The translations under genes were made by a program, and so were the position numbers. 16,160 bases of DNA, taken from Candidatus Woykebacteria bacterium RIFCSPLOWO2_01_FULL_43_14 (lineage in GTDB: Bacteria > Patescibacteriota > Microgenomatia > Woykebacterales > 2-01-FULL-43-14). Below, piece after piece: positions 6,262 to 12,860 of this stretch. The notes under the pieces were generated by a model. The model saw only the letters and a list, made by a program, of their open reading frames with translations, made no database searches and was not told the DNA's origin. Location of the stretch: assembly GCA_001816835.1 (NCBI GenBank), contig MHDB01000020.1:7301-23460 (forward strand), given 5' to 3'. The stretch's first letter is position 1, and each line of letters begins with the position of its first letter.

Positions 6262-6909
6262 GTGATAGACCGAGTAGTGCCCGTCCTACTAGCCTTCATG
6301 CTAGTAATGGCGGGTAGCATCGCTCCGGATACCCAAACCGGGGGGATGTCAGCTCCGGCTGAGACAGTGTTAGCCCAAGACCTTAGTCAGGCAACTGACC
6401 TGGGCGAGGGTGAGCAAATGCTCTCTGTGGAAGAAAGTGACCTCAATGGCGAGGAAGTCTATTCCATAGAGCTAGTCTCGGCTGACCTAGAACTCGATCT
6501 CGATGAAGAGATCTCCGCCGACCAACTAAGGGCCCTGGGATTTCGCTTCGGGCAAGATTATTGGAATGCCTCACTGAGGTATTCCGGGGTGCCCTGGCAA
6601 ATTCTGGCAGCCCTACACCTCAAAGAGTCCAATTGGTCAGGCTACACCTGCATCCGCAGCGGGGACGGCTCAACTGGACCCATGCAGTTCATGGAAGGAA
6701 CATTTTTTACCTACAAGGTGGATGGGGACGGGGATGGCAAAGCAGACATCTGCAACCCTGTGGATGCGATCTTCGCTACTGCAAACCTGCTCTGGCAAAA
6801 CGGGTTAAACGCCGCTAAACCAGATCAGGCCATTTTCGCCTTCAACCACTCCTGGACGTTTGTCAGTGACGTTCTAGGAATCGCTCGAAGTTACGGTTGC
6901 CTCTGCTGA
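6262..6909 (+). CDS. Secreted lytic transglycosylase-like protein (SLT/GH23 fold)
   Basis: Predicted to cleave the MurNAc-GlcNAc bond of peptidoglycan outside the membrane. 215 residues. A hydrophobic N-terminal stretch (about 5-20) and the APAETVLAQ region near 31-39 form a likely signal peptide with a cleavage site. An acidic linker follows (about 48-85). The catalytic domain runs from about 95: Glu122 in LHLKESNW is the expected catalytic residue, GPMQFM (139-144) is the GLMQ-type motif, DGDGDGKAD (154-162) is an Asp-rich loop that resembles an EF-hand calcium site, and AIFAFNHS (190-197) corresponds to the AYNxG motif. Cysteines at 130, 164, 213 and 215 could form disulfides. GTG start with a strong Shine-Dalgarno. 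No cell-wall-binding domain is visible. Activity is inferred from motifs. Confidence 0.85.
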   Translation: MIDRVVPVLLAFMLVMAGSIAPDTQTGGMSAPAETVLAQDLSQATDLGEGEQMLSVEESDLNGEEVYSIELVSADLELDLDEEISADQLRALGFRFGQDYWNASLRYSGVPWQILAALHLKESNWSGYTCIRSGDGSTGPMQFMEGTFFTYKVDGDGDGKADICNPVDAIFATANLLWQNGLNAAKPDQAIFAFNHSWTFVSDVLGIARSYGCLC

Positions 6910-6952
6910 ACCATCAACCGGACCGAGTATAAATCAGATGTCTCCTGTCAAC

Positions 6953-6982
6953 TAGGGTCGGAAGTGCAAACTTTCGACCCTA
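6953..6982. terminator. Hairpin between convergent genes
   Basis: 12-bp stem with one wobble, TAGGGTCGGAAG (6953-6964) with 6971-6982, loop TGCAAA. It sits 2 nt after the trigger factor stop (minus strand) and about 43 nt after the transglycosylase stop. U-tracts are poor on both sides, so it is a probable rather than certain terminator. Confidence 0.55.
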
Positions 6983-6984
6983 AA

Positions 6985-8046
6985 TCATTTCTGTACCAGG
7001 TCTTTGAGAAATTGAAGCGTTTTGGATTGCTTTAGGACATGACGATAGTATGCTTCTTCTTGCAGTTTTTCTTCTTTGGTGTGGTCTTTATGATCGTGAC
7101 CTTTTAGTTGCTTCTCGACTTCTTCAGAGCTTACTTCAATTTGCTCTTCACGCGCAATCTTAGCCAAAGCGAGTTCTAAAGTGACGTTTTTAACAGCTGT
7201 CAGTTCCCATGATTCTCGAAGCTGTTGGCTGGTTTTGTTTTGAGTTTTCAAATAGTCTTCAAGAGTTCCTCCCATACTGGATATTTGGGAATTCAGCCTG
7301 GCCATCATTCTGTTTAGCTCTTCGTCTCTAAGAGCGTCAGGGATTTCAGCCGTAGTTCTTTTCACGAGATCGTCAAGGACCTTGTCTTCAAATTCTTTCT
7401 CCAGACGGTATTGGTCTTGTAATTCTAACTCGTGACGCATTTTATCTCTCAACTCAGCCATATCTTTGACGCCTATTTTTTGGGCAAATTCATCATTGGG
7501 CTCACTCGGGTCAGAAGGATCTTTTTTCAGGGCTACTTCACCATTAGCCTGGTAAATTACACTCTGGTCGGGATTATTCTGGGAGCTTTGCTTAGTCCAA
7601 TTGGCAAAAAGCTCGTCGATGGCCTCTTTTACTTGTTTGTCGGTAACTTTAGTGAGGGGCTGTTTACTAACTTTTATCTTTCGATAATCTTTGATTACTA
7701 CCTCGGGCATGGTGGGAACAGTGATGGTAATTTCCAAATCTTTTTCGGGATCAATTTCCGCTACTTTTACCGCCGGGTTAGAAACAGGTGAAAGTCCTGC
7801 TTCCATCATAATTTGCGCGAAATTTTTCTCAAGCAGGCTTTGAAGTGCCTCGCGCTTTATTTTTTCAAGGCCGACCTTTTCTACAACAATACCTTTCGGA
7901 ACCTTACCTTTACGAAATCCAGGCACTTCTAGATTTTGGCCAAAAAGGAAAGTAATTCGTTCAATTTCTTTTTTAACCTCAAAGGAAGGAATAACAACAT
8001 CCACTTGATAGCTGGACTTGGGTAAGCGGGTAACTTTCACATTCAT
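6985..8046 (-). CDS. tig: Trigger factor lacking the PPIase domain
   Basis: Ribosome-associated chaperone that binds nascent chains at the exit tunnel. 353 residues against about 430 in E. coli. The N-terminal domain has the ribosome-docking signature GFRKGKVPK (43-51). After the linker beginning near VTDKQVKEAIDELF (134-147), where an FKBP-type PPIase domain of about 80-100 residues normally follows, only about 40 low-complexity residues remain (KKDPSDPSEP at 174-183) before the C-terminal domain starts with NDEFAQKIGVKDMAELRDKM. The helical arms follow (about 195-300), then a His-rich bit GHDHKDH (316-322) and a final helix. The missing PPIase domain is best read as domain loss, since the frame is intact. 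ATG 8046 lies 8 nt after a TATACT box, so the mRNA is probably leaderless. Divergent from the permease operon. Confidence 0.93.
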   Translation of the reverse strand: MNVKVTRLPKSSYQVDVVIPSFEVKKEIERITFLFGQNLEVPGFRKGKVPKGIVVEKVGLEKIKREALQSLLEKNFAQIMMEAGLSPVSNPAVKVAEIDPEKDLEITITVPTMPEVVIKDYRKIKVSKQPLTKVTDKQVKEAIDELFANWTKQSSQNNPDQSVIYQANGEVALKKDPSDPSEPNDEFAQKIGVKDMAELRDKMRHELELQDQYRLEKEFEDKVLDDLVKRTTAEIPDALRDEELNRMMARLNSQISSMGGTLEDYLKTQNKTSQQLRESWELTAVKNVTLELALAKIAREEQIEVSSEEVEKQLKGHDHKDHTKEEKLQEEAYYRHVLKQSKTLQFLKDLVQK

Positions 8047-8054
8047 AGGTCAAG

Positions 8055-8083
8055 AGTATAACCTAGAGATAACTTAAATTCAA
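8055..8083 (-). promoter_or_regulatory. Trigger factor promoter
   Basis: Minus strand TTGAAT (8083-8078), 17-nt spacer, TATACT (8060-8055), 8 nt to ATG 8046. Leaderless architecture. Confidence 0.75.
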
Positions 8084-8122
8084 GGCTAGATTAGGCCTAA
8101 AGTACACTTTCTTGACTTTTTC

Positions 8123-8152
8123 TTGCACGCATAATCAGCTAACTGGTATACT
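8123..8152 (+). promoter_or_regulatory. Promoter of the permease/CxxC/thermonuclease operon
   Basis: TTGCAC 8123-8128, 18-nt spacer, TATACT 8147-8152, 7 nt to ATG 8160. The spacer holds AATCAGC at 8133-8139, found at the same offset in the promoter at 10446-10475. Confidence 0.75.
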
Positions 8153-8159
8153 TTAGTAA

Positions 8160-9188
8160 ATGGACAAATATTTGTCCCTGCGACACCAATCAGTTTTTAC
8201 CGCCCTTTTAATCCTCTCTGGATTTATCTTACTGGTGCTATTCCTAAATTCACTCTTAGGCCTAATACTCCTTATGTATCTGGCAATCATCCTAGCAGAG
8301 GGTATCAGACCAGTCGTAAGTGGTATCGCCAACCTCGGTTTGCCTTACAGTTTAGCGGTACTTGTCGTTTTTGTTTCTCTTGCAGCGTTCTTATTCGGTT
8401 TTGGATGGTTACTTCTAATCCCATTGACTGAACAGCTCCAGAGTTTCGTCAACCACCTGCCAGAATATACCCGCCAGGCCCAGGGAGTTATTAGTCGAGA
8501 AGCCTTATTCCAGGACTCTCAAGTACTAGACACTGCCAAAGAACAACTCGGGGAGATAAGTAAAACCCTCGCTAGCAACGCCATTATTATTCCTCGCTAT
8601 ATCATCAGTTTCTTTTTTAACAGCATTGTTGTTTTCTTCCTGGCTTATTTCTGGCTCACAGGAAGCAAACGTTTTGAAGCTTTTTTCTTAAGCTTCATTT
8701 CTCCTAAACATCACGACAAAATTCAAGAGGTTGCCAAAGAAATTAGTCTGAACATAGGTTCATTCGTAAGGGGTGTTTTGGTTATGATGCTTCTAATTGG
8801 CGTCATTAGTGGTCTGGGAGTGTGGTCACTAGGAGTGCCTTACGCGTTTTTACTAGGGATCATCGCTGGTCTCACTGAGGCAATACCGATCATCGGACCG
8901 TTTATTGGAGCAGTCCCTGCTATTATTTTGGCTTTGTTTGTTTCACCCACAACGGCACTGATGGTCGCGTTGTTTTATCTGGTAGTCCAGCAGGTAGAAG
9001 GTAACATTCTAGTTCCGACCGTTATGAATCGAATACTCAAAATCGAGCCCATGGTGATACTTATTTCCGTACTCATAGGTACAACTCTTCTGGGTGTTGC
9101 CGGGGCCTTTATCGCCGTTCCCAGCGCTTCAATAGTCCAAACAATTCTAAACAAACTCGTGTTTCCAAAACTGCAAAAAAGCCACTAA
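8160..9188 (+). CDS. AI-2E family (PF01594) membrane permease
   Basis: 342 residues, family length, with about eight hydrophobic segments: two near 14-48, one or two at about 64-90, one at about 143-167, and a block from about 205 to 330. The conserved C-terminal part is recognisable: TEAIPIIGPFIGAVPA (239-254) and GNILVPTVMNRILKIEP (281-297) followed by the GTTLLGVAGAFIAVPSA region. The family was named after an autoinducer-2 exporter, but members transport other things (Na+/H+ antiport has been reported for some), so no substrate can be claimed. The start is leaderless. The next gene begins 2 nt after its stop, so it heads an operon with a CxxC protein and a thermonuclease. Confidence 0.88.
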   Translation: MDKYLSLRHQSVFTALLILSGFILLVLFLNSLLGLILLMYLAIILAEGIRPVVSGIANLGLPYSLAVLVVFVSLAAFLFGFGWLLLIPLTEQLQSFVNHLPEYTRQAQGVISREALFQDSQVLDTAKEQLGEISKTLASNAIIIPRYIISFFFNSIVVFFLAYFWLTGSKRFEAFFLSFISPKHHDKIQEVAKEISLNIGSFVRGVLVMMLLIGVISGLGVWSLGVPYAFLLGIIAGLTEAIPIIGPFIGAVPAIILALFVSPTTALMVALFYLVVQQVEGNILVPTVMNRILKIEPMVILISVLIGTTLLGVAGAFIAVPSASIVQTILNKLVFPKLQKSH

Positions 9189-9190
9189 AC

Positions 9191-9622
9191 ATGGACATAT
9201 TTATAATAAAAAGAGGTAATTTAAAACTCGCGACGCTAATCCTATTTGGTTTACTAAGTCTCTTTCTGACAGGTGTCATCACGGCTGACCTGAGAAGTCA
9301 TCAGAGCCAAACTTTTCTGAAAAAAGATTCTTCCTACGTTGACTTTTTCCAGGAATATTTCAAAGGCGCTTCCATTATAAACGCCTGGGAAAAGGATATA
9401 ACCGAGGATAAAAAACCTGAGTTTGTTTTTTTGACAAAGAAAGATTGCGCTGAGTGTCAAAAACTTTTTAGCATTTTCCAAGGAGAACGTAAAGTGTTTG
9501 AGGCACCGGTGGACAAAGAAAAAATTCTCCTTCAAGATAACGGATTCCTAATTAAAAACGGCCAAGACAAATTCTACCAGTGGCTTAACTCGCGCTTCCA
9601 AATAGTCAAAGACACAATTTAA
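9191..9622 (+). CDS. Membrane-anchored protein with a CxxC motif, thioredoxin-like candidate
   Basis: 143 residues. One transmembrane segment at about 13-32, then a hydrophilic domain, probably outside the membrane. PEFVFLTKKDCAECQKLFSIF (76-96) has the beta-strand, CxxC (Cys86-Ala-Glu-Cys89), helix order of a thioredoxin-like active site. The domain is short, and the usual cis-Pro segment is not obvious, so redox activity is only suggested. It sits 2 nt after the permease and 1 nt before the thermonuclease, with no Shine-Dalgarno, so the three are probably translationally coupled. A role in redox care of exported proteins such as the neighbouring nuclease is a guess from position. Confidence 0.72.
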   Translation: MDIFIIKRGNLKLATLILFGLLSLFLTGVITADLRSHQSQTFLKKDSSYVDFFQEYFKGASIINAWEKDITEDKKPEFVFLTKKDCAECQKLFSIFQGERKVFEAPVDKEKILLQDNGFLIKNGQDKFYQWLNSRFQIVKDTI

Positions 9623-9623
9623 A

Positions 9624-10391
9624 ATGTCCAAGTTGTCTTTTGTCCTAGCAATAGCAGCTCTCGCCATTTACATGTTTGTGTGGCAACCCAAATTAGATAC
9701 ACCATCTGACATCACACCCGTACCACAACCCACACAGAACCTACTTCCTCAAAGCAGTGACGTTTTAGATAACCCCCAGGAAACCCAAGTCAAGGATATT
9801 ACTCCTACTGTCTTGGTTAAACGGGTTATCGATGGAGATACGATTGAGATCGAGGGTGGGCAGAAAGTCCGCTACATCGGTATTGATACACCAGAATCAA
9901 CTACTAAGACAGAGTGCTTTGGGAAAGAAGCAACCAACAAAAACAAACTTCTTGTAGAAGGTAGGGAAGTGACTTTAGAAAAGGATGTTTCCGAAACTGA
10001 TAAATTCGGTCGTCTGCTCCGATACGTCTATGTCGGAAATCTTATGGTCAACCAAGAGTTAGTTTTATCTGGGTATGCTAATGCCTCCAGCTATCCGCCA
10101 GATATCAAGTACCAAGAGTTATTCCGAACTAGCGAAAAGGAAGCCAGGGAGCAGGGGAGAGGGCTTTGGGGCAATTGCGCCGCAGCATCACAAACTCCGA
10201 GCTCTTCAAACACAACTAGTGACGAATGTAGCATAAAAGGAAACATCAGTAAGTCAACCTCTGAGAAAATTTATCATTTGCCTGGAGGCAAGTTTTATAA
10301 CCAAACCGTAATAGGGGACACAGCGGGAGAAAGGTTTTTCTGCTCGGAAAAAGAAGCTCAAAGCTATGGTTGGCGTAAGTCCAAGCTTTAG
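9624..10391 (+). CDS. Membrane-anchored thermonuclease (SNase family) with a C-terminal accessory domain
   Basis: Calcium-dependent phosphodiesterase that degrades DNA or RNA, here anchored by a transmembrane segment (about 4-20) with a Pro/Gln/Thr linker (22-60) placing the enzyme outside the membrane. SNase domain about 61-185: VIDGDT (68-73) and D88 supply calcium ligands; the catalytic set Arg83, Glu91 (RYIGIDTPE) and Arg130 (DKFGR) is complete compared with S. aureus nuclease Arg35/Glu43/Arg87. After a Ser/Thr linker, a second small domain (about 202-255) has IKGN, KIYHLPGG, GERFFCSEKEAQSYGWRKS, a module I recall beside secreted nucleases (often annotated as sunset domain). It joins the previous gene as TAAAATG. 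Likely role: extracellular nucleic acid breakdown, perhaps for nucleotide scavenging. Confidence 0.92.
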   Translation: MSKLSFVLAIAALAIYMFVWQPKLDTPSDITPVPQPTQNLLPQSSDVLDNPQETQVKDITPTVLVKRVIDGDTIEIEGGQKVRYIGIDTPESTTKTECFGKEATNKNKLLVEGREVTLEKDVSETDKFGRLLRYVYVGNLMVNQELVLSGYANASSYPPDIKYQELFRTSEKEAREQGRGLWGNCAAASQTPSSSNTTSDECSIKGNISKSTSEKIYHLPGGKFYNQTVIGDTAGERFFCSEKEAQSYGWRKSKL

Positions 10392-10416
10392 CTTTACACC
10401 CTTGGGGTGTGAGGCT
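10390..10416 (+). terminator. Hairpin after the thermonuclease gene
   Basis: 12-bp stem including two G·T wobbles: AGCTTTACACCC (10390-10401) with GGGTGTGAGGCT (10405-10416), loop TTG. It starts within the stop codon and is followed by ATTATACT rather than a clean U-run. Confidence 0.5.
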
Positions 10417-10445
10417 ATTATACTGTAAACCTATAACCCAACTCC

Positions 10446-10475
10446 TTGCTTAACCAATCAGCATTTAGCTAGAAT
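10446..10475 (+). promoter_or_regulatory. Promoter of the RecB-like nuclease gene
   Basis: TTGCTT 10446-10451, 18-nt spacer, TAGAAT 10470-10475, 9 nt to ATG 10485. AATCAGC at 10456-10462 is at the same place in the spacer as in the 8123-8152 promoter. Confidence 0.65.
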
Positions 10476-10484
10476 AGTCTCACC

Positions 10485-11321
10485 ATGAGTGAAACTTATA
10501 TTTCTTACTCCGCTATCAGTGATTTCTTGCGCTGTCCGGGACTTTACCGTTGGAAATACCAATACCGCAACCCAAAAACTAATTGTAAGGTTGAAATCTC
10601 CAACCCAGGTTTAATACTCGGGATTATCTTCGAAGTAGTTAGGAAGCGACTTTCTTCAGTTACAGCAGAGCAGAGAACCCTAGACTTTGCTCTTAGAGAA
10701 CTAGATAGGTTTTTTGAGCTATGGCTAGCTGCTTTTGGGTTCAACAACCAAGAGGAAGAAGAGATGATTAGAAGTCGCGGTAGAGCACTACTAACACGAT
10801 TTTTCTCTAAACCCAAATACATACTCGGTGAAAATCTGGGTGGTTTTATAAAAATTCCGTACAAAAAGTCACCTAGCATTTTTCTGTGCGGAGCTACCGA
10901 TTGGGTAGAGGACAACGGGGATGGAACTTTGGCAATTATTGATTTTAAAACGGGGATTCATGAAGAAAAGGCTAACTCCCTACAACTGCCGATATACAAA
11001 TATTTAGTCGAGCAAAAATTTGGCAAACCAGTCTCAAAAACCTTTTATTGGTATTTGGATAAAGACCCTGATCCTAGAGAGGTGTACTGCAACTCTTACG
11101 AGTCTGATCTTGAACTAGTTTTTTCCCATGGAGACTCGCTAATTAAATCCGTTGAAAATAACAATTTTATCTGTAGGGAATCGCCTGATTGGTGTAATGA
11201 CTGCCAAAAGTTCGTTCAAATATCAACAGGCAGGGCAAAGCTTCTTTATACCGAGATGTCAAACTCGCTCTATCCGCAACCCAAAAAAGAGTACTACAAA
11301 ATCGAATCTATTTCTTCTTAA
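10485..11321 (+). CDS. RecB-like PD-(D/E)XK nuclease with a possible Fe-S cluster
   Basis: 278 residues, resembling the stand-alone RecB/Cas4-type exonucleases (PDDEXK_1, PF12705). It begins with the typical ISYSAISDFLRCPGLYRWKY. The active site is GATDWV (Asp139) followed by IIDFKTG (Asp153, Lys155), then LQLPIYKY (166-173) as the downstream QxxxY motif. Cys17 plus a C-terminal group Cys230-x6-Cys237-x2-Cys240 fits the four-cysteine iron-sulfur arrangement of AddB/Cas4 nucleases. There is no helicase domain, signal peptide, cas gene or CRISPR array, so a DNA repair or processing role is more likely than adaptation. Leaderless start. Its last 14 nt overlap the end of the convergent SH3 gene. 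Confidence 0.85.
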   Translation: MSETYISYSAISDFLRCPGLYRWKYQYRNPKTNCKVEISNPGLILGIIFEVVRKRLSSVTAEQRTLDFALRELDRFFELWLAAFGFNNQEEEEMIRSRGRALLTRFFSKPKYILGENLGGFIKIPYKKSPSIFLCGATDWVEDNGDGTLAIIDFKTGIHEEKANSLQLPIYKYLVEQKFGKPVSKTFYWYLDKDPDPREVYCNSYESDLELVFSHGDSLIKSVENNNFICRESPDWCNDCQKFVQISTGRAKLLYTEMSNSLYPQPKKEYYKIESISS

Positions 11322-11721
11322 GCCAGCTTCCTTCGGCTATATAACCAGTCAGGCCGCCAAACTGCTCCATCCGAGATTCAGAAGTGCTAACCACCTTAGC
11401 CTTCCACCACCAAGAGTCATCCTTAACTACAGGTCCTTCCGTTAGTTCCAAGACCTCACTCAATCCTAATGTCTGGATGAGTTCGCCTCCAGGTTTGTCA
11501 CGTAGCTTAGTATTAATGAGCAAAGTCACCTGGTCGCCTATGACAAACTTAGCAGCTTCCTTAGGCACCATCTTAGCTGAGGGAGAAGATTCTGTCTCTG
11601 ATACGGCCTGAGTTACTGGTTCAGGATAAGTCTCATTAACCTTGGGGATAATACTGGAAACTAGATAAATAATTACCAGCATTTCGACAAAGGCAATTAG
11701 CCAAGGTAAGAAAAGCTTCAT
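11308..11721 (-). CDS. Membrane-anchored bacterial SH3-domain protein
   Basis: 137 residues from ATG 11721: a transmembrane anchor (about 4-25), a Ser/Thr/Glu/Pro linker (about 28-56), and one SH3-like beta barrel (about 58-134) with the typical NTKLRDKPGGELIQTL strand-turn, a Trp triplet (104-106) and the closing GYIAEGSWL. Such domains usually bind peptidoglycan or other surface ligands, so it is probably an envelope protein. The longer frame from 11763 would add 14 residues encoded by promoter DNA; a TAGAAT box ends 7 nt before the ATG at 11721, so I take that start (leaderless). Convergent overlap of 14 nt with the nuclease gene. Confidence 0.82.
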   Translation of the reverse strand: MKLFLPWLIAFVEMLVIIYLVSSIIPKVNETYPEPVTQAVSETESSPSAKMVPKEAAKFVIGDQVTLLINTKLRDKPGGELIQTLGLSEVLELTEGPVVKDDSWWWKAKVVSTSESRMEQFGGLTGYIAEGSWLKKK

Positions 11722-11728
11722 ACGATTT

Positions 11729-11757
11729 ATTCTAAAACTAGTAAAAGGGCATTGCAA
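11729..11757 (-). promoter_or_regulatory. Promoter of the SH3 protein gene
   Basis: Minus strand TTGCAA (11757-11752), 17-nt spacer, TAGAAT (11734-11729), 7 nt to ATG 11721. Confidence 0.72.
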
Positions 11758-11762
11758 ATACA

Positions 11763-11768
11763 TATAAT
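11763..11768 (+). promoter_or_regulatory. -10 box of the 11775 gene
   Basis: Perfect TATAAT 6 nt before ATG 11775, so the mRNA should be leaderless. No convincing -35 is present at 17-nt spacing. Confidence 0.55.
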
Positions 11769-11774
11769 CTAGTT

Positions 11775-11996
11775 ATGAAAAGTTATTTTCTTTTCCTAGT
11801 AGATGTTTTTAGTTTTAAAAGGGTAGGGAAGTGGTGGATAACTTTTTTGCTTTTTGCTTTTTTAAATCTAGGAATGGAGCTTGTCTGGGGAATGAGAATA
11901 GAACTTTTTTCCCTCTACGCTATCGGTAGTTATCTGATTGCTTGGTTAGTCATGCACCATCTGGTTTACTTTATTCCTAAGCTAAAACAACACTAA
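11775..11996 (+). CDS. Small membrane protein of unknown function
   Basis: 73 residues with two predicted membrane segments (about 19-36 and 46-66) joined by the short turn WGMRIEL; basic residues at the start (KRVGKWW) and end (PKLKQH) suggest both termini on the cytoplasmic side. It is divergent from the SH3 protein gene. I recognise no family. The start is supported by the TATAAT box just upstream. Confidence 0.65.
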   Translation: MKSYFLFLVDVFSFKRVGKWWITFLLFAFLNLGMELVWGMRIELFSLYAIGSYLIAWLVMHHLVYFIPKLKQH

Positions 11997-12007
11997 ATTT
12001 TGGCTAC

Positions 12008-12030
12008 AAAAAAACCCGCTTTCGCGAGTT
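12008..12030 (-). terminator. Minus-strand intrinsic terminator without a gene
   Basis: Read on the minus strand: AACTCGC (12030-12024), GAAA tetraloop, GCGGGTT (12019-12013) and then T-run to 12008. A textbook intrinsic terminator, but no minus-strand gene lies just to its right; only a promoter does (12041-12070). Confidence 0.72.
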
Positions 12031-12040
12031 GAATGTATAT

Positions 12041-12070
12041 ATTTTACCACACTTTTTGATTTTTTGTCAA
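12041..12070 (-). promoter_or_regulatory. Minus-strand promoter leading straight into a terminator
   Basis: Minus strand TTGACA (12070-12065), 18-nt spacer, TAAAAT (12046-12041). Expected start is about 12034, so the RNA to the terminator at 12008 would be only about 25-30 nt. The surrounding DNA is very AT-rich, so chance occurrence is possible. Confidence 0.5.
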
Positions 12071-12121
12071 ATATTTTCCAAAACCTCAATTTTTGGGCAT
12101 ATTATTTCCTTTTTTAACCCC

Positions 12122-12151
12122 TTGACACCCAAAAAACTGGCAGTGTATTTA
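12122..12151 (+). promoter_or_regulatory. Candidate promoter of the RAYT gene
   Basis: TTGACA 12122-12127, 18-nt spacer, TATTTA 12146-12151. The transcript would have a leader of about 48 nt ending in the REP palindrome. AT-rich context lowers certainty. Confidence 0.45.
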
Positions 12152-12176
12152 ATTTCTTCCCGCTTTAATATAAACT

Positions 12177-12205
12177 AACCTTGCAAGGCCCGGCCTTGCG
12201 AGGCT
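12177..12205. repeat. Left REP palindrome
   Basis: 29 nt matching the right copy except at two positions (second base A for G; base 24 G for A). Core CCTTGCAAGGCCCGGCC, then CTTGCGAGGCT. The A of the transposase ATG follows it directly, so the hairpin lies at the initiation site in mRNA. Confidence 0.8.
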
Positions 12206-12856
12206 ATGCCATCAAAAAACAGGTTAAAAACAAATTCAGAAAATTCCTACTACCACGTTTATAATCGAGGTGTTGAAAAAAGAGCTATATTTCAAGATAG
12301 ACAAGATTACAACGTGTTCCTAAAATACTTAGGGGAATATTTATTACCCAAAAATGAGATAAAACTTATGGATTTACTATCAGATCCAAACACACATTAT
12401 AGCGATAAAGATAGGCTTTTAAAGCTTATTAGATTGAATAACTTCTCGGAAAAAATTGATATGTTGTCATATTGCCTAATGCCCAATCATTTCCATTTTT
12501 TTATAAAGCAGATATCTCTAGGGTCCATGCATAAGTTTATGCAGTCTATAGGAACAAGATACACAATGTATTTCAATAGGAAGTATAAAAGAGTAGGGTT
12601 TTTATATCAGGACATTTATAAAGCCGCTGAAGTAAAAACAGATGAGCAGTTCGTATACCTTTCAAAGTATATACATAAGCAGGCAATACCTTTCCAACCA
12701 TCTTCTTATAAGGAGTACATAGGCGAGTTACATTCTGAATGGGTTAAACCAGGTGAGGTTCTGAGTTATTTCCCCAAAACTAATTCTTTCTTAGCGTACC
12801 AATCTTTTGTTGAGAAGGAAGACGTAGGACCTATTGAACAGGTACTTATTGAATAA
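12206..12856 (+). CDS. REP-associated tyrosine transposase (RAYT, Y1/HUH family)
   Basis: 216 residues of the Y1 transposase superfamily (PF01797-like). These enzymes nick single-stranded REP or IS200/IS605 ends through a covalent phosphotyrosine. Motifs: YYHVYNRG (15-22), the RAYT-type start; the metal-binding HUH-type motif LMPNHFHFFIKQ with His95 and His97; and the likely nucleophile Tyr155 in LSKYIHKQ, the place of the YI-NP/YI-NQ motif in relatives. All key residues are present, so the enzyme looks intact. Codon use is AT-rich. No Shine-Dalgarno at normal spacing is visible, because the start abuts the REP palindrome. Together with the flanking REPs this supports a RAYT rather than an IS200 element; whether it still moves is unknown. 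Confidence 0.9.
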   Translation: MPSKNRLKTNSENSYYHVYNRGVEKRAIFQDRQDYNVFLKYLGEYLLPKNEIKLMDLLSDPNTHYSDKDRLLKLIRLNNFSEKIDMLSYCLMPNHFHFFIKQISLGSMHKFMQSIGTRYTMYFNRKYKRVGFLYQDIYKAAEVKTDEQFVYLSKYIHKQAIPFQPSSYKEYIGELHSEWVKPGEVLSYFPKTNSFLAYQSFVEKEDVGPIEQVLIE

Positions 12857-12860
12857 CTTT

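Noticed and set aside
7432..7791. 119-codon plus-strand frame inside the trigger factor gene
   Set aside because: It is antisense to conserved trigger factor sequence and lacks any promoter or ribosome-binding signal.
10485..11321. Cas4 of a CRISPR system
   Set aside because: No cas1, cas2 or repeat array is nearby, and stand-alone RecB-like nucleases share the same motifs.
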